From NCBI RefSeq assembly GCF_900099835.1, contig NZ_FNKP01000001.1:310001-374000 (forward strand): a DNA stretch of 64,000 nucleotides, written 5' to 3'. Within the stretch, counting starts at the first letter, position 1; each line of letters begins with the position of its first letter. This document shows, piece by piece, positions 37,747 through 46,463 of the stretch. Source of the stretch: Paraburkholderia fungorum (GTDB lineage: Bacteria; Pseudomonadota; Gammaproteobacteria; Burkholderiales; Burkholderiaceae). The notes under the pieces were generated by a model, which saw only the letters and a program-made list of their open reading frames with translations, was not told the DNA's origin and ran no database searches. A program made the translations under genes and the position numbers.

Positions 37747-39954
37747 TCAAGATGGCATTCCCAAGGCCTGGACCAGATGCTGATATCGCACGGGCGCGAC
37801 CGACACGCCGTTGACCTGCGCCATAGAGCGCGATGGCCCATAATCCTGCAGGATACTGGTTTCGTACGCAGACCTGTTCGCCCCCCACTCTGCGGGATTG
37901 CGGGGCACCTGCGGATTGTGCTGAAAGAAGCGATCCAACGACGTTTTCATACTGACTGGCGTTGCCCGGGGCCAATTGACGTCCTGATCCAGAACGGTCG
38001 CGCGACCCAGTGGCGATTGCAAATAGTCCTTGATCTGATAAGCGTATCCACTGGGACTCTTACCAATCGCTTGATTCAGACGATCAACGAAGTCCTTGAC
38101 TTGCAGTTCCTGGTATAACGGCGACGACACGGCGTGAGCCATCGAGGCCACCGGTGGACATTGGACCGGCTTGCCAAATGTGTCGATTGAGCAGTCGCGT
38201 CGCAATGCGTTGAAAAGCTCATCGCCGATGATGCGAGCGCCGTTCGTAAATGTCGGATGTGCGTACCCCAACGCTGCGTCCTGGCCCGAACCGGTGACAG
38301 TTCAACCGCAGTTGGAAAAATACCGCTGATACTCGGCTGGATGCGCGTCTCGAAAACACGCGATCTGGGTCGCCAACTCGCCTTGGCTCGCCTGGCCACG
38401 AATGGTCTTCTGCATTGCCCCCGCGCTGATGATGGCAATGTCGATTGCCTGGACCGTATCCACCTTGCCTTCATTCTGCGACATGGCGCGCAGAATCTTC
38501 TCTTCGGTTTCGCTCAATGTCCCATTTGCACGCATCGTCGCCAACGCTGGACAATCGCCCAACGAGATCGAACCCGAATGCTGCGGTCCATACCAATACG
38601 TGTGGGCGTCCTTTTTGAAACGGGTTCCGGTAACGGGCATGCAGCAGCCGCAAGCACAGGCGTCGGGATCAAAGAAATTCCCTACGATGCCGACCGGGTG
38701 TAAGTGATAGACACTTGGTGAGGACACGGGATTCAATGCCGCCGCGCACGCATCCCACATCTGCAAGAGCTTGATTCGCTCTTTCTCTATTTTCCAGTAC
38801 GGTAGACCATCGTGCATGAAGGGGTCGAGCGCATCCCATTTGCTCATCGGGCCGCCCCATTCGCTCTCGTATTTCACGACCAGATGATCGACGAGGTTTG
38901 CACGCCATTTCAGGTTCAAAGCGGTAAGCAGATTCTGGCCGCCGACCTTGCCTTGTGCTTGGTCTTTCGGCGTCAGGATCTCATCCAGTTTTGCGATCAG
39001 CGCATCGCTTTTTGCCGCGTTGAAGCTGGCTTCGAAAGCCGTCTTTTCGTCTGCCGTTGCGTTATCGCCTTTGAGGTAAAGAAAACGCTTGTAGAGATCG
39101 GCGGTCGTCAGATTCGAAGACAACAGTTCGAAACCGGCCCGCGCCCACTTGTTCTGGAGCGAGACATCCGGCTGCCCGGATCCGCAAACGAAGCCGTTGA
39201 CCGTATTCATCGTGGCGTCACCTGCGTCGACTTCGTACCAGGTTTGCTTCTTGTCGTCCACGTGCTCAGTCAAACCAGCGAGATTGACGATGCGCGTGTA
39301 ATCGCTTGTTCTAGACGGCGCTGCTGACAACGACAAAGGAAAGGAATTCCACGCACGCCGCGTGCTTTGGCTCGCCAACTCGCTACGTGCAATCCAGTAA
39401 TTTGTTGTGCTGGCGGTCCCGGACGCCCTGGTCTGCACCTTCGTCCACATTCCCGTCTGCGGCGCGTCGGTCGCGAGCGTCACGGTAGTGTTCGCCGGTA
39501 GAGTCAAATCACCATCGGTCTTATAGCTGTACAGATTTGCGCCCTTCGACAGCACTAGTTGAGTCTTCGGTTCTCGCGTCAATTGCGCTGCACGTGTCCG
39601 GCTGCGCGCAAGGAATGCGTCTCCCAATGAATGAGTTTGCGGTTCCCGCAAATTGGCGTAGGACCAGGTCGGAGGGCTCTTGACCTTGTCAGCCTCGCGA
39701 TTCATCCGGGCGAGTACATCGCTCTGGTAAGAGTCTTGCCATGCCGCTGACACGGCAACCCCACCATTGCCACTTAGCGCAGCGAGAATGGGCACCCATG
39801 CCTTGAGCCAGTTGAAGAACGTGCGGCGTCGAGCTTTCGGTGCTGCGCTTTGCAACGAGTCGATGCTGTCGGGCAGGCCGAGGAACCGGCACTGCTCCAA
39901 TCGGCCCTCGACAACGTGCAGTGACGACAAGCCGTCTTTCCCCTGAATTTTCAT
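37747..39954 (-). pseudogene. Putative lysozyme-like type VI effector split by one in-frame stop
   Basis: One frame runs from 39954 to 37747 with a single TGA near 38302 (YFSNCG-stop-TVTGSGQDAALGYAHPTF), so a 735-residue protein is broken after residue 550. A TGG-to-TGA change would explain it. The N-terminal half has a hydrophobic segment (FFNWLKAWVPILAALSG) and an SH3-like region (LYSYKTDGDLTLPANTTVTL). The region near 370-440 (WGGPMSKWDALDPFMHDGLP; VYHLHPVGIVGNFF) is shared with peptidoglycan-degrading type VI effectors. AMSQNEGKVDTVQAIDIAII near 490 has the Glu context of lysozyme-like enzymes. The 174-residue tail could restart at TTG 38271. Confidence 0.65.
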
Positions 39955-40052
39955 ATGCTGGGTCTTATGATTGACCGTCTATTTTCGGGTTGATCCATTG
40001 GCTTTGAAGCTCGCAACGCCGTCTGTTTTCCAGCCTGATCGTGATTCGGCAC

Positions 40053-40598
40053 CTAGTCACGTCCTGCCTCGGTAACGCCACGCCAGCGCATCATCTTGCC
40101 CCACGCAGTTGCAAAAAGGTTTGCTGCGCCACCCAATACGACGAGTCCAACCAGGCCGTTCACCCAGTAGGAAGAAACCAGCCAGGGCAAGCATCGAGTG
40201 ACTACGCCTAGCCCCTGAGAGATAGCGATCATCACACCCGTGCCGACGACCCAGCCTCCCAGCAACCAGCGCGCTCTGCGATTCATGACAGACGCGACAT
40301 CCAGGTGATAGCACACTCTTGCGAAGTAGTAGGTGAGGACCGCGGACAGAATTGTCAGGAAGACGCTTGTATCCGTGAAATCATCGGTGAGAGTAACGGT
40401 ACTCCATCGCTGCGAAGGTGTGCCGGCCTCTCCCAGCAGAATGGGCTGAGTGACCGGGTGATTAAAATGAATCCAGGTGGCGATGCCAAGGTGTTCAACG
40501 ACAGATGCGAGGAGTCTTTGGCAAAACAGCCCGAATAAGATGGCGAGGGCGCCAGCCAGGTAAAAGCGCAATCGCTCGTGACGAACGGGTCGGTCCAT
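40053..40598 (-). CDS. Multi-span membrane protein, function unknown
   Basis: A 181-residue protein with about four membrane segments: FYLAGALAILFGLFCQRLLA (12-31), TSVFLTILSAVLTYYFARV (77-95), WLLGGWVVGTGVMIAISQGL (110-129) and WVNGLVGLVVLGGAANLFAT (144-163). A polar periplasmic loop lies between the first two. No family is recognised. It lies upstream of the split lysozyme-like effector and downstream of a broken gene, so it may be an immunity or accessory membrane protein of the same cassette. Confidence 0.6.
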   Translation of the reverse strand: MDRPVRHERLRFYLAGALAILFGLFCQRLLASVVEHLGIATWIHFNHPVTQPILLGEAGTPSQRWSTVTLTDDFTDTSVFLTILSAVLTYYFARVCYHLDVASVMNRRARWLLGGWVVGTGVMIAISQGLGVVTRCLPWLVSSYWVNGLVGLVVLGGAANLFATAWGKMMRWRGVTEAGRD

Positions 40599-40881
40599 GT
40601 GTCCAGTAGCTGGTTTGTTTCGTTCGGAGAGGTCAATTCCTTTCCGTCGTTGCGTTGCGCGTCCGGCAACCGTGGGCGAGACAGCCCCTGCACCAGTGCC
40701 AATTCCGTATGCGGATCGAGATCGGCCTTCTGACGAGTGCGGACGATGACGAGCATCCGCTCATCGGCCATGGCCCGCAGCGGCTGCGAATCGGCATGAA
40801 GCCACCGCAGTTCACCGTCGACCCTTGCTCTTCCAGAAGGAAACGCAGACGGCCCTGACTCGCCAGAACGGTGACTGCCAC
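40590..40881 (-). pseudogene. Frameshifted small gene, function unknown
   Basis: In one frame the minus strand encodes VAVTVLASQGRLRFLLEEQ and, after a one-base shift near 40832, RVDGELRWLHADSQPLRAMA followed by DERMLVIVRTRQKADLDPHT. Each half looks protein-like only up to or from the shift. Sequence upstream of 40881 (FLIERTVEHYW) stays open but has no start codon before a stop, so the N terminus may also be lost. No family is recognised. Confidence 0.5.
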
Positions 40882-40990
40882 CCAATAGTGTTCGACTGTT
40901 CTTTCGATTAAGAACGTACCCCGACAGCGATTATCAGATACCCGCTGCGATTGAGTGTCGGGAACGATGTGACGTTACGACACGAGTTGC

Positions 40991-41952
40991 TTACGCGCCC
41001 GCGTCCTGCCCGACGGGCTGCCCTTTACATTCACCGCTTACGCTTTCGGGCCAAACTGGCTCGCGGCTGGTCACCTGTCCGATGTAGTGAAGCAGGGCGG
41101 TCAGTAACGCGAACGGCCGGACAATCCACATCAGAAGCGTCATAGGGCTGTTTCCTTCTGCAATCACATTCCGGTCCGTGCGCGTTACGAGTCTGTACGA
41201 GTTCGTGGGCGATACAGCTGTCGGCACAAATTCGAGATAGGGGAGCGAGACTGGTCCGTCGTTAATGTAGCGGCGGAAATATTCGAACTGGTCATTGAGA
41301 GTCGCGACAATCGAACCGCCGCTGTCCGTTGATTCATCCGATAGCGTCGTGACCCGGCTCCCGACCGAGAACGATTGCGTGACATTCTGACTCTCGTCCA
41401 GCACGTGACATCGAATATTGAAACTCGTTGTCCGCGAGACGGCGTCCTCGTCGCGCCGTTGCACGTAGAAGAACGCCTTTTCCCTGGGAACCGCAATGAC
41501 GCCTTTCGAGCCTGCGACACGATAGGCGTAGACCATTCGGATTTGTCGATTGAATCGAATCGGAAAACGCCGCCACGTGAAGTTTTCTTTTTGCATCCCC
41601 CGTAGCCCTGGAAGCACTACGCCGAAACCGAAAAGGGCCAGTCGCCCCATGAACAATCGAGCAAAAGCGAGTTCCGTCGGGCCAACATTGGTGGGATATC
41701 CGTCAGGCAGTAGATGCCTCCACCTAGCACGAGCAGCCCTGCAATAACGACCGCCAGGAACCCATACGAAAACATGCCGCGCTGTTGAAATGCGACGTTC
41801 GTACTCTCGAGAAATACTTCATTCATCGAGAATACCGAAAAATCATCGCGCGGCTTCTCGCTAGCAGTCGTGTCGATCTTGAGCTGACGCAGCTTCTCGT
41901 CATCGGCTAACGAGCGGTTCAATTTCACCCACACCATGCCATCCCATGCCAT
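40991..41952 (-). pseudogene. Frameshifted DUF6708 membrane protein
   Basis: A paralogue of the intact DUF6708 protein at 30154-31251. The first part (from ATG 41952) has a membrane segment (FLAVVIAGLLVLGGGIYCL) and reaches IPPMLA; a one-base shift near 41680 then gives TELAFARLFMGRLALFGFGV and FNRQIRMVYAYRVAGSKGV. The rest is open to the tail SREPVWPESV, matching RAPVWPADV of the paralogue. It begins four bases after the VasX-like C-terminal fragment and keeps the same toxin-partner order as island A. Confidence 0.75.
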
Positions 41953-41956
41953 TTGA

Positions 41957-42496
41957 TTACGCTCCAAGTCCGTAATAGGCCTCCTGTTCTTCCTCGAACG
42001 AAGTGAATCGGTCGGCCTTCTTGTTGGTCCCGAAATAGCTCCGACCGAGGAATTCCTTAAGCTCTGATTCCTTAAAAAACATGATGACGAGGCTGATGGC
42101 TATCAGAAGAAGAGTCAATGGAAGAACGGAGGCAGCAAACAGTTCGGTCGTGACGCAGAAAAGCAGTGCAAGGCTGAAGCCGGCGGAGGCCGCCGTACGC
42201 GATGGCCAACCAACATGGCCCTCACGCCACTGCGAAACCATGTTGGAGATGTCCCAGCCCACACCGACCAATGCGCCGGGCACTGCGAGATAGCGACCGG
42301 CTTTCAGAAGTCCTTCCGCCGCATCTTTCGTCAGAAATCCTGGCAAGCGTAAAGGTGTCTTGATGGCAGCTTCCACAGTTCTCCCAGCGAACGCTGCCCC
42401 GCCTGCCGCCATGCCGACGATCGACGCCCAGAACTTGGACTTGGCTTCAAGGCTATTAAAGTGCGTTGCCTTTTCTGCTGGCGTCACCGGCACCAC
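41957..42496 (-). pseudogene. Orphan C-terminal module of a VasX-like toxin
   Basis: A 179-residue frame that corresponds only to the membrane-active end of the VasX-like effector. It has hydrophobic segments (GASIVGMAAGGAAFAG-like start, FSLALLFCVTTELFAASVL, LTLLLIAISLVIMFF) and an ending like that of the long toxin: FFKESELKEFLGRSYFG beside VFKASEMKDWISRCKFS. The N-terminal domain is absent and an in-frame stop precedes the GTG at 42496. It could be a truncation product or a reserve toxin tip for recombination. It is paired with a DUF6708 copy. Confidence 0.65.
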
Positions 42497-42855
42497 GTGC
42501 TACCCCAGGCGATGCGCCCATATCCGTTCCACACCCGGAAGATTCGGGGTCGGACTACGTGGTATCAGCAAAGCGCGAACAAATTGTATGCGGATATGGG
42601 ATATACAACTTTGCGCGCTACAGGCAGTATGTGAAATAGCTAGCGATCCTATGCATTCGAGATAACGAATTGGCTTCGTTCACTTTTCATAGTATTTGCC
42701 GGTCCCGAAACAGTATCAAGAACTGGTTCTGCAGCGCCTTAGAACCGACAAATGACGACGGCTAGTTCGTTCAAAAATAACGCGGCGATTGCAGACCATA
42801 ATCCCCCTGCTGCATTTGGATTGCTCGATAAGCGCGGACGTAACATCCGGCAGAC
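42497..42855. other. Gap without a recognisable gene
   Basis: This 359-base stretch separates the Imm52-like gene from the orphan toxin module. I see no coding frame with family-like sequence and no clear terminator. It probably contains the break point at which the VasX-like N-terminal region was lost. Confidence 0.4.
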
Positions 42856-43572
42856 TTAAAGTTCCGTAAATAGCGGAAGAAGATCCTGATCGACCAAACG
42901 AATCTCGATTGAATTAGCAACCCTTACATGTTCAGGATTTGCAGCGGAGAAAGGCTCGTCAATTACGCTGACTATAATTGTTCCTTTCTGTTGTTTGCCC
43001 TCCATTACGGGGATCAAATCACGTGCTTCGGGTACCTCAGCGGTCGTGAGCACGCGTGGGAGATACAGCATCCATCCCGCTCCGGGCCGATTCTCAAAGA
43101 CTTTTTGTTCAGAAAAATACTTGAACGAGCCCACCTGAACGCTGGAAGCAGGCCAGATACGGGTCGCCTCAGCGACTATGTCGGCAACGGCCTCATGATT
43201 CGTAAATGCCATGACGCCTTTTGTGCGCAGCCTTAATGAGCACAAACTGCCAACGCCGAGAAGATCCGTAAAAACCGCCCCTCCCTTCCCCTCAATCCCA
43301 TTCCACACACCAAGTGAGCGTGTCCCCGGATAGGTGGATGCTTCGGCATTTGCCATTGCAATGGCGGCTGTAGTCGGTCCGGTGACGTCGAAGGCGCGAT
43401 TGAGCATTGAAGCTTTTTCAGTGGCTGCGGGTGGGTACCACTGATCGATGGGTAGCTGTGTCCGTTGCAAAGCGATGGCAAATTGCCACAACCAGCCATA
43501 CTCGGTTTCAATTGAGGGCAGCTCTGGCTGAGGCAGTCGAAAATTCAATTCCAGATTCAGGCTAAAAGTCAT
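42856..43572 (-). CDS. Imm52-like immunity protein
   Basis: A 238-residue cytoplasmic protein resembling the Imm52 family, the known neighbours of Tox-REase-5 toxins. Features include SLNLELNFRLPQPELPSIET near the start, QLPIDQWYPPAATEKASMLN, LGVWNGIEGKGGAVFTDLLG near 95, and the acidic tail IEIRLVDQDLLPLFTEL. ATG 43572 is preferred over the upstream TTG 43590. It directly follows the toxin gene, so neutralising that toxin is the expected job. Confidence 0.8.
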   Translation of the reverse strand: MTFSLNLELNFRLPQPELPSIETEYGWLWQFAIALQRTQLPIDQWYPPAATEKASMLNRAFDVTGPTTAAIAMANAEASTYPGTRSLGVWNGIEGKGGAVFTDLLGVGSLCSLRLRTKGVMAFTNHEAVADIVAEATRIWPASSVQVGSFKYFSEQKVFENRPGAGWMLYLPRVLTTAEVPEARDLIPVMEGKQQKGTIIVSVIDEPFSAANPEHVRVANSIEIRLVDQDLLPLFTEL

Positions 43573-43592
43573 GTTCTCAATCGATTCCAAAT

Positions 43593-44180
43593 TTACTGCA
43601 GGGGTCGAAGCTCTGTACGAATGAGCGGCGCCGTGCTTTGAAAGAGTTGCGTGAAGTACCGATAGCTCATCGGCTGCATGAAGTACCAGTGTAGCTGGGT
43701 TGGTGGATTCGAAATTGCGACAGTATTCTGGGCGAGTGCCTGGGTCTGCATTTTTCGAACGCCGAATACTTCATAAAACATCTTCGGCTCGCCCGTATCA
43801 CCATCAAAAAACTGATCATATTTCGCCTTCGCCTCTTCCAACTGGCACAGCGATGTCCGAAAACCGTCGAAATCGAGCCCGCTGAAATTCCATTCTGTCC
43901 CTGCTGCAAATCCCGTCACCTGAGCCTGATACGCGCGTGAGGTATCCGACATGTTCCAGTTGCGCGTCACGCGATTACCCGCATCCGGTGGACATTTCTT
44001 GCACGGCTCATCCGTCTTCGGCATGGTGCGCACGACCGGCTGCGTCTTGCTTTCGTCTTCAGCATGATCGCCTGGAAGTGCGAGTATCGCGGCCGTAGCG
44101 GTGCCCCCTACTAGTGCGGAGAATGCTTCTGCGAGCACCGCGCCTGCGGCCTCGACAAGCGGAATAGCCAATACAACCAT
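43593..44180 (-). CDS. Tox-REase-5 family type VI nuclease effector
   Basis: A 195-residue toxin with a restriction-endonuclease fold. A short hydrophobic N-terminal segment (EAAGAVLAEAFSALVGGTAT) leads to the toxin domain: CKKCPPDAGNRV, the box DTSRAYQAQVTGFAAGTEWN, and FDGFRTSLCQLEEAKAKYDQ, in which EAK can supply the E-x-K active site. The domain ends LHWYFMQPMSYRYFTQLF, as in Tox-REase-5 members. AGGGGA lies seven bases before ATG 44180. The upstream adaptor and PAAR genes deliver it, and the Imm52-like gene follows two codons later. Confidence 0.88.
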   Translation of the reverse strand: MVVLAIPLVEAAGAVLAEAFSALVGGTATAAILALPGDHAEDESKTQPVVRTMPKTDEPCKKCPPDAGNRVTRNWNMSDTSRAYQAQVTGFAAGTEWNFSGLDFDGFRTSLCQLEEAKAKYDQFFDGDTGEPKMFYEVFGVRKMQTQALAQNTVAISNPPTQLHWYFMQPMSYRYFTQLFQSTAPLIRTELRPLQ

Positions 44181-44530
44181 CACGGTTTCCCCTGTGCACG
44201 GTCTATGAGCTTACGTCGTGCTACCGCAAGCACATCCTCGAATCGCTCCTCGACTGGACGCCCCGGTTTGGCAAGCCACGCGGCTATGGCAGGTTTGCGA
44301 TAGAACTCAGGAACATCGGCCTCGACGTAAAGGAACTCAAACAGACCTTTGTCCTGCCGAAAACCTATTTTCTTTGCATCTTTGTACGCTCGAACCAACC
44401 TGTCCAGTAGACTCGGATCATCGGCAAACCGCGGACTATCGCGCACAATGTCATCACGAATCGCTGCGACAAAATTGCGTTCATCGCTTGCACACAATGC
44501 CGCCCATTGATCTTCAGTCAGTTCAAGCAT
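44180..44530 (-). CDS. Small protein between adaptor and toxin, function unknown
   Basis: A 116-residue acidic, mostly helical protein (MLELTEDQWAALCASDERNF; LLDRLVRAYKDAKKIGF; FEFLYVEADVPEFYRKPAI). Its ATG 44530 overlaps the stop of the DUF4123 gene, and its stop overlaps the toxin start, so all three are translationally coupled. Small helical proteins in this position are often co-adaptors for effector loading. No family name can be given with confidence. Confidence 0.7.
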   Translation of the reverse strand: MLELTEDQWAALCASDERNFVAAIRDDIVRDSPRFADDPSLLDRLVRAYKDAKKIGFRQDKGLFEFLYVEADVPEFYRKPAIAAWLAKPGRPVEERFEDVLAVARRKLIDRAQGKP

Positions 44531-45022
44531 GATGAGATACCTGAAAGCGTTTGCCATCGAGCAGGCCGTGCCATTCGTCTATGTCGCCGAAATAGCTGCA
44601 GCGTGCGTGGTTGTCCAGCGCATTGAACAGAGGCACGAAAACGCGCGGATCCCAGAACCGGACCAGTGCGATCTTGCCGCTGGGAAGTTTCATGTCGAGT
44701 TTGCGCTGAAGCGTTGCCACGGCGATTCGATGTCCTGAGTCGTGAAGAGCCACATGACGCCAGGACGCACCTGCTCGAGTTCTTCGAGCGAAGCGAGCGC
44801 AGCCGCTTCCGGCTCAGTGAGATCGATGACCCACGGCCCCGCGTCTGAAAGCGGTTCGTCCTGCGTGCCGGCAAATAGTGCATGAATAGCGCCCCAGTGC
44901 CGCTTGATCCGAGTGCCAACGTGCCGTTCGTACTGGAGACCATCGACAAGGGCATAAGCGCGCAGTTGAGGAGTAGCGATTTGCAAACGCTCGATCCGTT
45001 CGGCGAGAGGTTTCGGTATCAC
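44523..45022 (-). pseudogene. Frameshifted DUF4123 effector adaptor
   Basis: The first frame from GTG 45022 gives VIPKPLAERIERLQ, LRAYALVDGLQYERHVGTRI and PGVMWLFTTQ; after a one-base shift near 44740 the family-like continuation is HRIAVATLQRKLDMKLPSGK, then VRFWDPRVF (the conserved R-F-x-D-P-R box) and YFGDIDEWHGLLDGKRF. The span of 500 bases is one base off a multiple of three. GTG 45022 overlaps the PAAR stop (GTGA). If the shift is real, loading of the toxin downstream may be impaired. Confidence 0.78.
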
Positions 45023-45414
45023 GAACGCACCACCGTAGAAGCACCCGTTTCGGCCGCGTGCGCAAGGCACTCCCGGCAGATGGTCGGAGCGACTGCGGCA
45101 ATCGCAGGGTCCGCAGCAGCAGGAGCGTCCGCCATCGACTCTGGGACGTTTCCCGTCGTTACCGATTGCGCCGCGATCAATACCGCGCCGCAAGCCGTCT
45201 TGTCGCCATGAAAGGCAAGCGGGACACCTTCAATCGTCATCGCCGGGTTCTGCGTCGTCACGATCGGGAAGGTGCCTTTGCATTTCGGGCATTGCACGAG
45301 GTCTCCAAGGCGTGCGGCGCGCCGGCCGCCATCACCGACACCGGTCGTTGCCGATGCGGAAATAATTTTTCCGCCGTGGGACGTCGTATCGCCTTCACAT
45401 GCAATTGAACTCAT
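45019..45414 (-). CDS. PAAR-domain protein with C-terminal extension (island B)
   Basis: A 131-residue protein. Residues 1-88 form a PAAR domain: MSSIACEGDTTSHGGKIISA, RRAARLGDLVQCPKCKGTFP and VPLAFHGDKTACGAVLIAAQ, with His/Cys metal ligands. The last 43 residues are Ala-rich with a Cys pair (CRECLAHAAE) and may contact the adaptor or effector. It overlaps the DUF4123 gene and follows the DUF3592 gene, so it caps the spike for the Tox-REase-5 cargo. Confidence 0.9.
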   Translation of the reverse strand: MSSIACEGDTTSHGGKIISASATTGVGDGGRRAARLGDLVQCPKCKGTFPIVTTQNPAMTIEGVPLAFHGDKTACGAVLIAAQSVTTGNVPESMADAPAAADPAIAAVAPTICRECLAHAAETGASTVVRS

Positions 45415-45467
45415 ACGTCACCTGTTCTGAATCTTGATAGAAAAATGCATCATATTGAGCGGGCTGA

Positions 45468-46463
45468 TCATTTTTCTGACGCCCCTTGCGCGCTGTTCGA
45501 TGACGAAGCACGTTTGCGACTACGCCCACTGAAATCGATCGTGCTGACAAAGAACACCCCCATGGCAAAGAATGGCAGCCCGATAGCGAAGAGAATCGCG
45601 GCAAGGCCCCAGTGTTCCCAAAAACTGTCGATCATTGCCCGTTCGGGTGTGTCTTCGTCGTACAGAACGTCCACTACCTCGCCTTCGCGCAGATCGTTGT
45701 GCCGCGACGAGGAACCTTGAACAAATGTGATCTGCCTTCCGGTATTCGTCCTGAACACGACAACTGCTGAATAGAGATACGAATGCGGCTTGTAGTGCGG
45801 TTCGATTTCGATCTGATTGACCACATGGCCTTGTGCGTGTCTGAAGCTCGCGATGATCCGCCGTTCATGCATTACCGCTGCGGCGCTCCCCATCAGAAAA
45901 GCGGCGCCGATCACAATCGGAATCAGGCAGACCATCAGGTTTTGCCGGTTACGTTTCCGTTTGCGCTGCGCATGGGAAAGCGCCTTACGCGACCGCGCGC
46001 TCGGACAATCGGTCTTGTAAAACGCCAATCCAATGCCTGAAAACACCGCGCCCAACACAGCCACGACCGCGACCGGAAACCAGCGCTGACCAAAGTCGTC
46101 GATGATCACTGACCGGCCCGGTGCCGACGGATCGTAGAAAACGCGCAGCGGCTGACCAATGTCGTATGCGGGTTGGGTCGACGACGTCCCTCCGGTCACT
46201 TCTTCATGGCGCCCGTCGGTCGTTGTGAACGCCACCACAGGCTGGTACGAACGCCACGCTCGACCATCCTGATCGAAACGTACGACGGTGCCCTCGACTC
46301 GCGTCATGCCGTGCGTAGCCACGAGAGAAGACGCCATCCATATCAGCGCGAACGTGAGCGCGCCCAAGCCGATCACCAGCATAAAAAGGGTGCTCTTGCT
46401 GAGCGCTGAGGCTTCCGGCAAGTTAGTCATTTCCTTGCCTGCGCAGTCTCGTTCGCGGTTCAC
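45468..46463 (-). CDS. Membrane protein with two DUF3592-like domains
   Basis: A 331-residue protein with four membrane segments arranged as two repeats, each of two membrane helices around a soluble beta domain: LFMLVIGLGALTFALIWMAS then VEGTVVRFDQDGRAWRSYQP and WFPVAVVAVLGAVFSGIGLA; LMVCLIPIVIGAAFLMGSAA then VVNQIEIEPHYKPHSYLYSA and LAAILFAIGLPFFAMGVFFV. The G-x-V and DPSAPGRSVI / DEDTPERAMI elements fit DUF3592. GTG 46463 overlaps the upstream stop (GTGA). Together with the FGE-fold protein it is a candidate immunity pair for the effector at 47579-49666; this is inference. Confidence 0.75.
   Translation of the reverse strand: MNRERDCAGKEMTNLPEASALSKSTLFMLVIGLGALTFALIWMASSLVATHGMTRVEGTVVRFDQDGRAWRSYQPVVAFTTTDGRHEEVTGGTSSTQPAYDIGQPLRVFYDPSAPGRSVIIDDFGQRWFPVAVVAVLGAVFSGIGLAFYKTDCPSARSRKALSHAQRKRKRNRQNLMVCLIPIVIGAAFLMGSAAAVMHERRIIASFRHAQGHVVNQIEIEPHYKPHSYLYSAVVVFRTNTGRQITFVQGSSSRHNDLREGEVVDVLYDEDTPERAMIDSFWEHWGLAAILFAIGLPFFAMGVFFVSTIDFSGRSRKRASSSNSAQGASEK

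Noticed and set aside
37747..38271. The 174-codon frame as an independent gene
   Set aside because: It lies in the same frame as the upstream 550-codon frame, separated by one stop, with only a TTG start; a split gene explains it better.
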